From contig CP114497.1 of assembly GCA_027186245.1 (NCBI GenBank), forward strand, positions 7,323,501 through 7,387,500: a DNA stretch of 64,000 nucleotides, read 5' to 3'. Numbering within the stretch: position 1 is the stretch's first letter; every line of letters starts with the position of its first letter. A program made the translations under genes and the position numbers. This DNA comes from Coriaria nepalensis (taxonomy: Eukaryota > Streptophyta > Magnoliopsida > Cucurbitales > Coriariaceae). The notes under the pieces were generated by a model that saw only the letters and a list, made by a program, of their open reading frames with translations, ran no database searches and had not been told where the DNA came from. Below, one piece after another: positions 1-11,818 of this stretch.

Positions 1-2145
1 AGACTTTGATAGCAACTGCTGTGTGATCAAGTCTGCCCTTATAAACCGGTCCATACCCACCTTCACCTATTTTGAAGGTCACAGAGAGTTTACTCGTGGC
101 TTCCTCGATCTCATCTATAGAGTACTTTCTATACCGGACGTCATTTTTTGACAAAGCGATCAATGCTCGGTTCTTCGCCTCTGCCTCTTGTCTGGCCTTC
201 ATTTCCGCATGTTTTCTTCGCTGCGCTTCTTTATAAGCTAGCCTTCTTGCTGCCTCTGCTGCTTCAACGGCAGCTTTGCACTTGGCCTTCTCCATCTCTG
301 CAGTGGCCAGGGCTGCCTCTTCAGCACACCTCACTTCTTCGAACTTCCTTGTCTCCTCTAACTTCCACTGGTTTAGTTCCTTCGTCTGGATTTTTCAAAC
401 AATCTATAACAATATGCTGCTTGAAAGAACCTTATACAGTGAGGAAGGCAAGGAATTGAACTCTTACCTTATTTTTGGCAGCGATTGCTTCTTTGCAAGC
501 AGTGCTATACATATCCATGGTTTGCTTTAGTTCGAGCTTCAACCTTCTCATCTCGGCCCCTAGATCTCGCTGTAATAAAAAAACCAATTCAAAGACAGAT
601 TAATTGATGTAAAAATTCACTTATCATTGTGTTAAATAAATATATTAACTTATTACAGCTGCGGTGGATGAGGAATCCATTGAAGCCTGAGTCACGCCAA
701 AATCTAAACTCTGGCGAGATATGTCTACTGAACCAAATTGGCGCAGGTGAATAGAAACATCCTCGTCAGATAATGAGTTGCGGCTACATGATGATCTTGA
801 TTCCCGAATATCAAGATTATCTAGTGAGGAATTGGTTAGTCTTTGTCTTTCACGTGATAAAACTTTCATTGCATTTCTGGTCTGTTCTGGCATCCCTTTC
901 TCTGCCGCATGTTTCATTCCTCCCCTTCCATGATGTCCTCTGTGTTAACATCATCACAAAAAAAGGATTGAGTTCATATAGTTAGAGGCAAATGGATCAA
1001 TAAGACGGTCATAATATTGAGTTTGTTATAACTTATAAGGACCTGGCTGCATGATCTTGATGATGATGATGATGATGATGTCCATTAGGTGGAAGTCCGA
1101 GCGGCGATGGTTGTCTTGGTGGGGCTGCAGTGTTATTAGCCGGTCGGGCTGCTGGTTTACTCATAACTACTTTCCCTTTTGATATCACAAACACAGAACA
1201 GAATTCCGGTGCTGATTTTAATATGTTGGAAGGCACATCACTTCCCTTGAATCTCCTATAATAAACACTAATAACAATGTAAGCAATTAAGATTTCACCA
1301 TTTTTTTTTTTTTTTTTTTTTCAGATGTAAGAGAAAAAAATGAACAAAAAAGAGGTCGACCTAGCTAGGGCGCTCCTTGCTGAAGCTCCCACAACAACAT
1401 TAGTTATGCAGTTCCTCTGGATATAATCTACTAGTCCTTTGGTCACATCGTCATCGTCAACAACAACCTCCTTTAATTGGACCTGTTATTAAATGGAAGC
1501 CATTAAAGTAGCTTCCAAAGTTTCAACCACAGTTTTGAATGAACATTTGAACAGCATAATTAATCAAAATCAAGACTAGAGATCTGTAATGTTTTAATTT
1601 TTGGAAACATTGACTCGATCCAAAGCAAAGTTTCAGCAGTTAATCGTAAACATTGTCAATCTCCATCTCGACCTACCTCAGAACCTTAAAATAAGTTTAA
1701 GAGCTTCACTTTGGAAATTTCGGATTCAAATGAAAAGTTTTCACGAAATTCAAAAAATAAAATCCAGCCTATTACCGATTTACGAGCGCAGTATGCACGG
1801 CAGGGAACGAAAAGATGTTGCGCGTCAGAATGTCCAGCAGCAATACTCGTTCTTTCTGGTAAATAAAAGAAATCAGCAGCAAACCAAGAAATTAACCATA
1901 TCAGACGTCAGTAATCCAAGTTAATTATATCAGCGACGATACATTATAATGCAAAGGATTCAACAAGAGGGAAGATACCTACGATTGTTATGATGCCTAA
2001 CGTGAATTATGATAATTAGAGGATTGCTAATCACGAGATGATTAATGGCCCATCGGACAGCATGTTGACTGTTCTTGTCATCGTCGATGGCTACGGCGGT
2101 GGTGTTGATTGGAACGCAGTCGTCTGGTCGAAAACCGCTGCCCAT
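1..2145 (-). CDS. USP-domain receptor-like cytoplasmic kinase (PUB34/PUB52-type), 3' part off window
   Basis: Predicted exons on the minus strand are 2145-1979, 1851-1776, 1482-1361, 1255-1043, 939-657, 569-468 and 385 to beyond base 1. Every junction keeps frame. The first ATG after an in-frame stop is at 2145. Exons 1-4 encode a universal stress protein (adenine nucleotide alpha-hydrolase-like) domain, seen as AVAIDDDKNSQHAVRWAI, then LFVPCRAYCARK, then NVVVGASARSALAR. A low-complexity linker follows with a seven-histidine run. Exons 6-7 form a long Glu/Ala/Lys/Arg-rich coiled coil. The kinase domain begins with the glycine loop GEGGYGPVYKGR and the VAIKV lysine just before the edge. Plants have many such proteins, some with a C-terminal U-box E3 domain. 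Whether this one has a U-box cannot be seen. It resembles Arabidopsis At5g12000 and the PUB34/35/52 group. Confidence 0.88.
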
Positions 2146-2740
2146 TCTTGTGAACCAGGGAGAGTGTTCTTCCTCCACCACCTTCTCTTCTTACTAGCAA
2201 AGGTTTCTGCAATGGTGAAAGTCAGAGGTGCCATGGAGCCTAAAAGGGCATAGAGGAGAACGGAAACAACTAACTTCTAAATTGCAGTTTCCCTTCCCTG
2301 CTCGAATTAGGTTCCTTTCGGCCATAACAGTATAACTCCATGTGGTTACTGGTTAGTCAGTTCGTTGTAATGTTAGAGAGAAGATTTATTCGGCTTCTAA
2401 ATTTAATTTAAAATGAGTTAATTTAAATAATTTTATATTATATTTTTAAAATTAATTAGTAATTTTATTTATTTATTTATTAAAAAAATTAATGGAAAAA
2501 TATTATTTATTATTTAATTTTATTAAGTCATTTTTAAAATTTTTAAAATTATTTCAGTAAATTAAATTTAAAATTAAATATAACTAATTTTCCCTCACTC
2601 GAAGGAAATTCTTCTATGAAAGTTTTTCACCACCTCATCCTTAGACATATCCACTAATAAATTGACACGTATGTATAAAAATCTGACCGAGCATAAAACT
2701 AATTTTTTCAATTTTTTTGCACACAGACACATTGCTCTTT
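2146..2740. other. Upstream region of the USP kinase
   Basis: This stretch is non-coding. The first 180 bases are mixed in composition and probably hold the 5' leader and promoter of the kinase gene, which reads leftward. From about 2395 to 2590 it is almost pure A/T with no ORF. I see no clear TATA box or repeat. Confidence 0.4.
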
Positions 2741-3063
2741 ATGGTGACCCAAATGACAGGAACTCCATTTCTCTCTCAGACTGTCGAGGAAAGTGAAAAG
2801 GCATGGGAAGCAGGATCCTGCAGATGATGCTAGAAATCGTGCAGCAAATTTTTGTAATGATGTTGTAGGAGATGATTCTATTTGAGGAAGAAGAAGTATC
2901 AAAAACTGAGGATGGCTTTGAAGAAGATGAAGAAGAAGAAGAAGAAGATGATGATGATGATGATTTACTTTGCAGTGATTTAGATTATGAGGATGAAGAA
3001 ACAAATGTGACTTTCTTTCGAAGGGACAGGCAAATAAAACTTCTCCTCACTCGGGTATGCTAA
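2741..3063 (+). pseudogene. Frameshifted acidic ORF remnant, function unknown
   Basis: Three plus-strand frames join into one protein-like reading. ATG at 2741 gives MVTQMTGTPFLSQTVEESEK and continues to a stop near 2825. The next frame continues with a segment reading ADDARNRAANFCNDVVGDDS to a stop near 2885. A third frame continues with FEEEEVSKTEDGF into a long Glu/Asp run, ending at 3063. The changes of frame at about 2820 and 2880 look like small indels in one former coding exon. I do not recognise the family. The acidic tail suggests a nuclear or chromatin protein, but that is a guess. The histidine-rich reading on the other strand is a shadow of the same tract. Confidence 0.35.
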
Positions 3064-4980
3064 AGAACCGGAAACCCGCACAAGAAGCCTACCCAACCCA
3101 ATTCGTTCAGGTTTTTCTGCCCGCCCATAAATTTGAGGAGCCTCAGCCCGTTTAAGTTGAGGCTGCTTAAATCTTGTATAATGGGTTAATTAGGCGTAAT
3201 AATAACAATTTAGTAATAACTTGTTTGTGAATTATCATACGATATATTAAATTTTATTTCTTAATATGATTTTAAAAAATAATATGTTAACGTAAACATA
3301 CCTTTTAGTTCTAAGATTTTTTTTTTAATAATTATTTTGTATATTAAAATATTTTATTTGATTAAATAATATTTTTTATATTTTATTTATAATTTTAATT
3401 ATTAATGATATTAATTTTTAATTTATTATTATTTTTAATAATTATTTATTTAATTTATAATGTGTAGTAAAATAATTTATTTTTTTAATGATACTAACTT
3501 ATAATACATTTACAATTCAATTTCTTTGAATCATAATCAATCATTAATTTACTTAATAGAATATCAGTCATAATACTCGACGGATTAAAAATCTCATCAA
3601 CTCATAACTTCTTGTTTATTCGATGAGTCGAATGCTTCATCGATCCGTTGAGTATCATAACTACTATTCTGCTGGACAATGTAGCTATGAAGTGAGTATT
3701 TATGAATATCCAATTTAAAAAAATGAAATTATTAAAGAAACGAACCCATAAGTCGGGTACGACATAACACGAGCTCACTAACAGACATGACACGTTTTAT
3801 GACCCGTTATTATATTATATCGTACCGTACTCTTATTATTAAGCACAAATACAAACATGAACATCGATATAATAGGAACTCATCCATACCAAACACAGCA
3901 CCACATAATTTATACCGCATCCAAATCGGACCATACCGACATGAATTACCCTCTCCAAAAAAACATTTCTAAACATCTCAACCCACCCTTACACAGCTGT
4001 GTTTACTGTTTAGCTCCTCTTACTGAATTTCGTGCGAGAAGAAAATTAATAAACCAATGAAGTATATTTTACTATTTCACCTCGTGGATAAAAATTAATA
4101 TTTACTTTTTAACATCCAACTTGCGAAAATTAGTATTAAAATATTTCAATTTTTCTATTAAATTCTATGGATTTACTTACTTCGTTTCGTTAACTCAATT
4201 TTAGGGTCTAATATAGAATTTAGAATGCTTTTGGACAAAATAAAAAATTGTACAAAAATTAAATAAGATTCGTAATTAATATCCTTCGGATTTCATGTAA
4301 TTTTTTTTTTTTTAATACTTTATTCATTAAATAATTAGAAAATTAAAATAAATTTTCTTAACGTAAATTATAATAAATATTCAAATTTTCCAGAATTACT
4401 TTTAAAGGTTTCGGCCTGATGGATACCGATATTCCACTGGGTAAGGGGAAAAAATGACACCCCTGATGAAAGGAACCGGCGTAAATTTGTGTTCACACTA
4501 CTACATATCCTCTGTATTAACATGGCATCATCATTCTCGTGCTCCCCTTTCTATTTTACGTGATCAAAGTCGGTCAACTCCACATCAATCACTACTTGGC
4601 AAATATTATTTATATTTATTTATATTTTCCTTGGTCGGAAACTAAATTTAATCTTATCCCTCGATCAAAGTTGAAAATTTTAAATCACACCGTAGGAAAA
4701 AGTGTACTTGCATTATCCGATAATTCCTCCTTGAGGCATATGGGTTTTTCAACCTCTATTTTGTGTGTTCACACTTTCACACCTCAACACTTCGGGTCAA
4801 ACATTTCGTCGAACACTATCAGGGCGAGAAAGAAGAAGACGACGAAAAAGTTAAGAAGAAGGCGACCTTTCCTGTGTCTTGGCTTTCTGTCTTCGGCTTC
4901 TTTCATTTTCTATCTGAAAAGTGAACTTCCCTTGCATATACGCCTGTTCATCTTCTTCCGAAACTTCGCTGCTACGCCAA
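3064..4980. other. AT-rich intergenic DNA upstream of the ALP1-like gene
   Basis: No coding signal is visible. Bases 3200-3560 and 4070-4400 are strongly A/T-rich. The stretch at 3570-4060 is of mixed composition. Its phrases naming cities of direction such as 'accgacatgaattacc' have no recognisable content beyond ordinary repeat debris. The last 300 bases before 4981 rise in GC and in AAG/GAA content and probably contain the leader of the downstream gene. Confidence 0.3.
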
Positions 4981-6438
4981 ATGAATGATTCTGCCGTTGG
5001 CAACAGCGTTAAGAAAAGGAGAAGGAAAGAGAAAGAGCATGAAGGCGAAGATGACGATGATGATGATTCGTCGAAGAAAGGAGGCAAGAAGAACGATTTG
5101 ATCTTCACTTCGTTGTTGTCGTTCGATGAGCAAGAAAAGGAGGAGAAGTTAATATTATCGGAAGCTAAGAAGAAGAACAAAGCCAAATCCAAATCCAAAG
5201 CCCAGACCGAATCTCTGTTTGGCATCCATCCAAATCTGCAAGAGTCCTACTCAGAGGTCAAAGAAACGGACAAAGCGATGCGAAGCAAACGGAGAGTCAA
5301 ACCCAATTCGGTGAATAGCTGTTCAACTTCTGATAAATCAGAAAAGGTTGGTGAAAATGGAGGAGGATCGCAACAGAGGAGACTATGGGTCAGAGATAGG
5401 TCAAAAGCATGGTGGGACGAGTGTAACAGTCCAGATTATCCAGACGCAGATTTCAAGCACGCGTTCAGAATGAAGAGATCTACCTTCAACATGATCTGCG
5501 AGGAGCTTAACTCCGCCATAGCCAAAGAAGACACCACTCTTCGAACCGCCATTCCGGTAGAGCAGAGAGTAGCTGTTTGTCTATGGAGATTAGCTACAGG
5601 CGATCCACTCCGAGTCGTATCGAAGAATTTCGGTCTAGGTATTTCCACTTGCCATAAACTAGTCCTAGAAGTCTGTTCTGCAATTAGACATGTCCTAATG
5701 CCTAAATACCTACGATGGCCTGATGAACAATCATTAACCAAAATCAAACAGGACTTTGAATCAATTTCCGGAGTTCCAAACATTGTAGGTTCCATGTACA
5801 CAACTCATATTCCGATTATAGCTCCGAAAATTAGTGTAGTGGCTTATTTCAATAAGCGCCATACAGAAAGGAATCAGAAATCTTCATATTCAATTACTGT
5901 TCAAGGTGTAGTTGATCCTAGAGGGGTGTTTACTGATGTTTGTATAGGCTGGCCTGGTTCTTTACCCGATGATCAAGTGTTAGAGAAATCGGCTCTATAT
6001 CAACGAGCTAATGACGGGTTATTGAATGATGTTTGGATTGTAGGTGGATCAGGGTACCCTTTAATGGACTGGATTTTGGTTCCTTATGTCCAAAGCAATC
6101 TTACTTGGACTCAAGACGCATTTAATGAGAAGATTAGGGAGGTTCAAAAGGCGGGGAAGGATGCATTTAGAAGGTTGAAAGGGAGGTGGAGTTGCTTGCA
6201 GAAAAGGACAGAGGTGAAGCTGCAAGATTTGCCTGTTGTGCTTGGGGCTTGTTGTGTTTTGCATAATATTTGTGAGTTGATGGATGAGGAAATGGATCCG
6301 GATTTGTTGAAGTTTGAGCTTTTCGATGATGAGATGATTCCGGAAAACGGGGTGAGATCAGCAAGTTCAATGAAAGCTAGAGATGCTATTGCTCATAATC
6401 TTTTACACCATGGTCTTGCTGGTACTGCCTATCTATAG
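4981..6438 (+). CDS. Protein ALP1-like / HARBI1-like domesticated transposase, 485 aa
   Basis: Single exon with stop TAG at 6436-6438. The open frame extends upstream to 4921, but the first ATG is 4981. Residues 1-60 are lysine/acid-rich with a basic cluster KKRRRKEKE that could be a nuclear localisation signal. A conserved block begins RRLWVRDRSKAWWDECNSPD and leads into a helix-turn-helix-like region. The DDE_Tnp_4 nuclease fold of PIF/Harbinger transposases follows. The first catalytic Asp (normally in D-x-T-H) is Tyr273 in MYTTHI. The last acidic position (normally Glu in ENAFGRLKGR) is Asp394 in KDAFRRLKGRW. The protein ends LLHHGLAGTAYL. It closely resembles the Arabidopsis At5g12010/At4g29780 group, where loss of the first Asp is shared, so it is a host gene and not a mobile element. 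Its molecular role is not established; relatives such as ALP1 associate with Polycomb complexes. Confidence 0.9.
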   Translation: MNDSAVGNSVKKRRRKEKEHEGEDDDDDDSSKKGGKKNDLIFTSLLSFDEQEKEEKLILSEAKKKNKAKSKSKAQTESLFGIHPNLQESYSEVKETDKAMRSKRRVKPNSVNSCSTSDKSEKVGENGGGSQQRRLWVRDRSKAWWDECNSPDYPDADFKHAFRMKRSTFNMICEELNSAIAKEDTTLRTAIPVEQRVAVCLWRLATGDPLRVVSKNFGLGISTCHKLVLEVCSAIRHVLMPKYLRWPDEQSLTKIKQDFESISGVPNIVGSMYTTHIPIIAPKISVVAYFNKRHTERNQKSSYSITVQGVVDPRGVFTDVCIGWPGSLPDDQVLEKSALYQRANDGLLNDVWIVGGSGYPLMDWILVPYVQSNLTWTQDAFNEKIREVQKAGKDAFRRLKGRWSCLQKRTEVKLQDLPVVLGACCVLHNICELMDEEMDPDLLKFELFDDEMIPENGVRSASSMKARDAIAHNLLHHGLAGTAYL

Positions 6439-8200
6439 TGGGGACAAACACTTGGGACAGAGTATTCTCTCTTATTCTCTTATGCTTCTTGAGATGTACT
6501 TTTATTAGTTTTTCTTTCCTTAATGCCTTGATTTATACATGTTATTATAGCATCGTTTTGTTGAAGAAGGGGTTCTGTGAAAGATAGAGAATGCCCCTTC
6601 TTCCAAAAAAATATAGCACACAAACAAGTTTGTTATCTTTTAGGATGCATATTCCACCTACCAACTTAGGGAAATATGAATTAATGAAACTTCTTGAGAA
6701 TGAATTTGCTCATAGTGGGTCATGACCCAAGTTGATTTAGCTGCTTTCTTAAAGGAAAAAACGACTCGATTTCTCTTGCTAGATAGCCTATACTTCTAGT
6801 CTTTTAGGAAAAATTACTGTCATGCTATGTCTGTATGTAATGATATTAACTAGGGATTTTCAGGATATCCGGATCCCAAATATTCGCCCAAATACATGAT
6901 CGGATATTGTGCTATGATGGTGTTATTAGGGAGGATATCCTAGTTTACTTTATAGGGGGGAAAAAAAAAGTTATAATAAAAGAACCCTAAAACGTGAAAG
7001 TTTATGGTCTCTAAACGATGTTGGGGTCTTATTTCTTCCCCCTCAAATCCATAATACTTGGACTTGATTAACCAATTAGATTCTCATTGGAGAATTGAGT
7101 ATCTCTCGCTAACGTCTTATCCTCCACGAAGTGGCCCGAACTTACCTTCTTGCCTCTCACCGCCGCTGCCGGCTGCAGTAATCTGTATCGCTTTCATTAT
7201 CTCCTTCTGACTCTCAATTTCTCTGTCCATATCTCACTACTCGTCTCTTTTATATTGTTTACTTGCTGCATAGAAAATTTATGAATATCATCCCCCTTCT
7301 GGTGTTCACTGAGAAATATTTACTGATTAATTAATTAATTAACTAATTAATTCTTTTTTTAAGTCGGGAAATCGTGGGTATCCAATTACGGATAGCCGGG
7401 GATCCAACAGTATCGGATGGACGCATCTCAGCCTGACCAAAAAATCCCGACAGTTTCCGACCCGACCAATGCACATAGTTAATAATATTTTGACTTTGAT
7501 TTTCTCTGTCTGTGGAGACGCTGCATCTGATATTGCATTATTGGACCTTGTACAGTACAAACACGTGCGTCGATTTCTTTTTGTCCATTTGATTGAAGTC
7601 AACTTAGTAATATGTAAATCGTAAGCGAGTAGGAAACAAGTCAATAATTTCAGTTTTGTTATTCTTATTACTTATGATGGCGATATTTTTCTCAATCAAT
7701 TATCTTTTCCCAAAAGATCGGGGAAAAAAATATGCTGGACGGTTTGTCTACTCCCAGGTTGAACCATAATCTGTCTTAAAAATGACACGAATCACGTTGA
7801 CTTGAATTATAAGACCTTGTTTGAGAGCATATCTTAATTGTCTAAATTATTAGTCCAGAAGATGTGACAACATGGACTTCTACAAATCTAGCTTATAAGA
7901 GTGGTTAATTACGAGTACCTAAAAATTTTATTTTACTTGTAATTACGTTGATTTTTGATGACTCAGCTGTCGTCATCACAACAAATCAATAATAATTATT
8001 TATTTCGTTTTTATTTGAAGTGTATTTAAAAATAATTTCAAATATTAAATACAAATCAATACTATTATCTTAATTCTTAATCCCAAGTTATAATATAAGA
8101 TCGTATATCAAATCAATTTCACACTTGTGATTAACAGAATAAACGAAGTTAACTAACGGGGACACCTATTAGAAAAGAACATAAGGGTGAGTATTTTAGA
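6439..8200. other. Intergenic DNA between ALP1-like and PP2C genes
   Basis: The first 150 bases are probably the 3' untranslated region of the ALP1-like gene. Bases 6850-7450 contain GC-richer phrases with ggatatccgg-type sequence that may be a degenerate DNA transposon, but I could not define ends. The remainder is AT-rich with no ORF that looks like protein. Confidence 0.3.
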
Positions 8201-9493
8201 AATTGGGAAGCTACCAAACAGGTTCAACAGTTGTATCCAAACCAAGAAAAGAAGAACTTTTTCTACTGGAATTTGATTGGAGGATGAAAAGAGAGGAGAG
8301 AGACAGAGAGAGAGAGGTAGGAGCAGCATGGTATGGGTGGAGAATTGGAGATGCCTCAATCTGCTCTTCAACACCTGACATGTGTCTTTCCCTATTCTTC
8401 TCTAGCTCTACGCTTTGCACACTCTGCCCTGTCTTTTTCTAATTTTTGTTTTATTTTATTATATATATTTATATTATATGTTTATTTATTTATCATCTCT
8501 CTATTTTCTGTTGTACTCGGTTCCTACTTCTCTTTCTGCTCCACTCGCCTTTTTCTTTCTTTAGATATATGTAAAAGAGAAAGAAAGAAAAAAAAAAGAG
8601 TAATCTTGGAACTGAAGGTGTAATTTTGGAGCTGATAAGCAAAAACCCAAATCTTATTTATTGATTCTTTTGATCCCTCGATATGGTTTTTTCAGGTGCT
8701 CAAAAAGAAGTAAAAAGGAAGTCTTTATGGAAGAGAAAATTTTGAGAAAGGAAGGGAAGAAGAGAAAAGACTCCTCTGTGGTCTGTACAGTTGACAAATT
8801 TTTGGGTCAGTCACTTGGTTTTTTTTTGGTTAAATTAATTGTTTTTCCCTTTTTCTTCCCGATTGATTATGATAACACAGAGAGAGAGAGAGCAAGTTAA
8901 GTTACAAGAGACTGTGGATAGTTGCCTTAGATCCAGGGAGCTCCAGCTTCTTTTCTAGGATTTCCTGTGATTATTAGGTTCCTTTCTCGGCCCCCCCTCT
9001 TCTTTCTTGTGCTTAGAGAGATAAAGGAGGATGATTTGACATTTTATTTTTAGCTTTTGTTTTCCTGCAGCTGGTTTTTTTTTTTTTAATTCCTTCTCAT
9101 TGCATAGTTTATGGGTTGCAGATAAAAATTAGAAACCAGACAAGAAGAAGAAGTAGAAGCAGGAGCAGGAGCAGGAGCAGGAAAGGAACAAGTTGATTAT
9201 GGAGTCGAGATGAATCTACCGTGTTGTTGTCATGTTGACCAGATCTGACTAATCCATTTCATTATCTCCACCTTTTTAGTTCATCCATGTTTTAAATCGC
9301 CTTAATTTTTTTGGCTTTTCCCTAAGGCATGGAAAATGGTCCCTTGTTTAATTCCAACATTTACATCCCAGGATCATTCTTGATGACACAAGAAGGTGAT
9401 TATTTTACCAGACTGGTTGGAATATGACAGGATCTCTGATTTTTTTCGGGGGGTTGGAGGGTAACTTCTTTTTCTACTTAGATAGAATTTTAA
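8201..9493 (+). promoter_or_regulatory. Promoter and probable long 5' leader of the PP2C gene
   Basis: The region holds GA/CT-rich microsatellite tracts (about 8284-8320, 8570-8600, 8878-8895) and a GCAGGA hexamer repeat (about 9160-9182), typical of plant leaders. Several short upstream ATGs occur. A pyrimidine-rich tract ending ctacttag at about 9482, twelve bases before the start codon, would suit the acceptor of a 5' leader intron. HAB-type PP2C genes often have long leaders. The transcription start cannot be fixed from sequence. Confidence 0.35.
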
Positions 9494-11242
9494 ATGGAGC
9501 AGATAATTCCTGCATTCATAGTTCCAGTTAGGTTAGGCAGCAATCCAGTTTGTGATATCGTAAGTCTAAAGCTCATGGCTTCTAATAGTAGTAGTAGTAC
9601 TGATGATTTGGAGAATGTGACTAGTGTTTCTGAAAAGGGCAGAGGCGATGAATTGGCCATAGTATCACATGAAAGTGAAGAAGATGATTCCCTTTCATTA
9701 GAAGGCGATCCAAATCTTGATGGGTCATGTTCTGTTTCCGTGGCGAGTGAGATTAGTAGTCTTTGTGGGGAAGATTTCTTGAGCTTTGAAGCATCTTCTG
9801 AAATAGAAAGTGATAATAAGACCATTTGCAGTGTTGAATCAATTGTTGTTGCTAAGGCTAGTAGTAAGTCAAGTGATCTACTTGCTCAAGATGGGTTTGC
9901 CTCTAAGTCATTGAAAATCGATCATCTTGTTCCATTACCGCTACAAAAGACAGTAAGCGGGACCATTGGTAGGAGCATTTTTGAAGTGGATTATGTCCCT
10001 CTTTGGGGATTCACTTCGATTTGTGGCAAGAGACCCGAAATGGAAGATTCTCTAGCAACCGTTCCTCAATTCTTAGAAATCCCAATTCAAATGCTAATAG
10101 GTGATAGGGTTCTTGACAGGACAAGCAAGTCTATAACCCATCAAACCATTCATTTCTTTGGAGTTTATGATGGCCATGGTGGTTCTCAGGTAAAAATTTA
10201 TGTTACTCGAATTCTATATCAACTCTCTTGTACAATTTTAAATTTCTTTTAACTTTCTTTTGGTTAGGTTGCGAATTACTGTCGTGACAGGATGCATAGG
10301 GCTCTAGCCGAGGAGATGGAATCTGTAGATATTGTTAGTGAATATAGTTGCCAAGAGCAATGGAGAAAGGCACTCAGTAATTGCTTTCTTAAGGTAGATT
10401 CTGAGGTGGGAGGAAAATCTAGCCTGGACCCTATTGCTCCTGAAACTGTCGGTTCAACTGCCGTGGTTGCTCTTACTTGTGCTTCTCACATTATCATAGC
10501 AAACTGTGGTGATTCTCGAGCCGTTTTGTATAGAGGGAAAGAATCTATTGCCTTGTCAGTAGATCACAAGGTATGAAACTTTTTTGAAAAATATGTTCTT
10601 TTGGGTTATATATTAAATTGCCCTTTTTATTTAAATGTGATATTTATTGTTTTTGTCTTTAGCCGGATAGAGAGGATGAGTATGCAAGAATCGAAGCAGC
10701 AGGAGGGAAGGTCATAAAATGGAACGGATCTAGAGTTTTCGGTGTTCTTGCTATGTCTAGATCTATAGGTATTCTTTCTTAACATAATGCTCATCTTTTA
10801 GGTGTGAAAAAAATGAGGTTGTTATTAGAATTAGTTATCATGTTAAAATAGAAAAAAAAGTAACTAAATGGGAACGACTTTTACCCCTTTTTTGGTTACA
10901 GGTGATAGGTACTTAAAACCGTGGATTATTCCCGAGCCCGAAGTGACTTTTCTTCCTCGGACCAAAGATGATGAATGTCTTGTCTTAGCTAGTGATGGGT
11001 TATGGGATGTAATGTCAAATGAGGAGGTTTGTGATCTTGCCCGGAAAAGAATCCTTATCTGGCATAAAAAGAACGGGGTTATTACAACACCTCTTTCCGA
11101 AAGGGGTGTAGGGCCTGAACCGGCAGCTCAAGCAGCGGCAGAATATCTAGCGAACCGAGCGCTTCAAAAGGGTAGTAAGGACAACATCACCATTATTGTT
11201 GTGGATTTGAAAGCTCAAAGAAAGTTCAAGTCAAAAACATGA
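9494..11242 (+). CDS. Clade A protein phosphatase 2C, HAB1-like, 481 aa
   Basis: Exons 9494-10189, 10268-10570, 10663-10768 and 10902-11242 keep one frame across GT-AG introns and encode 481 residues. The first 165 residues are Ser/acid-rich and variable. The PP2C domain follows with the metal-binding motifs EMED and VYDGHGG (Asp near 226), then [27 protein letters not shown] and GSKDN. Trp353, in GGKVIKWNG, is the position that in HAB1 inserts between the ABA-bound PYR/PYL receptor gate loops. The C-terminus is [12 protein letters not shown], as in HAB1/HAB2. Clade A enzymes dephosphorylate SnRK2 kinases and are inhibited by ABA-loaded receptors, so this is a likely negative regulator of ABA signalling in nucleus and cytosol. 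All catalytic residues I can check are present. Confidence 0.95.
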
Positions 11243-11818
11243 CAAAACAGGTTCTTTTTTCACCAACCCTTTTCTTAAATTTATATGCCATAAGATAAAA
11301 AAAAGGTTCGTATGATTAAAAATGTAGGATTTGCCTTGCCCATTTGGTTTTACCTTCTTCTTTTTTCTCCCCTTCTTCCTCAATGTATTTGGGCATTGTT
11401 AGGTCTCTATTAATGACTACTGTTCTTCTCTGTATGTACTATAAAGAATGTGGTAGGTACTTACGTTGTAGGATAGGGAAGATGGTGAATGAATGTTCTT
11501 CCAATGCTTTTCCTTTTTTTCGATATTATGGGAAGATTCGTAATTTCATTTTATTACCTCGTTAAAAAAAAAAAAAAAGGGACCAAGTGAGGTATTTGCT
11601 TTGTAATATTATTCCAACTGTAATGGTGGTGCTTTATTGAAGAAGAAGAAGAAGAAGAAGTAGCCATCTTTTTAGTTCACTCTTGAGTTTTTCTTCTGAT
11701 CCAATCTCATACTATTCTTCTCTACTGCGTAAAGATAAGTTGGAAAAGAGCCCAATATGCTTTACAGACACTACACTCATGGGTCTGTTAAAAAAATAAA
11801 GCACGAATCTAGGAAGGG
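11243..11818. other. Convergent intergenic region, PP2C and WRKY 3' ends
   Basis: The PP2C gene (plus) and the WRKY gene (minus) converge here. The stretch holds both 3' untranslated regions, a poly-A run near 11563 and an AAG microsatellite at about 11638-11661. No further ORF is credible. Confidence 0.5.

Noticed and set aside
1033..1080. GAT/CAT run and a string resembling miR172 (ATGATCTTGATGATGATG)
   Set aside because: It is the codon run for seven histidines within the USP-kinase exon, and no foldback partner is nearby.
2708..3004. Minus-strand His/Leu-rich ORF
   Set aside because: It is antisense to the Glu/Asp run and low complexity.
4921..4980. Upstream extension of the ALP1-like frame
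   Set aside because: It begins at GTG, and plant genes start at ATG; the first ATG is 4981.
4851..5225. Minus-strand ORF over the start of the ALP1-like gene
   Set aside because: It is the antisense shadow of the Lys/Asp-rich N-terminus, with no homology of its own.
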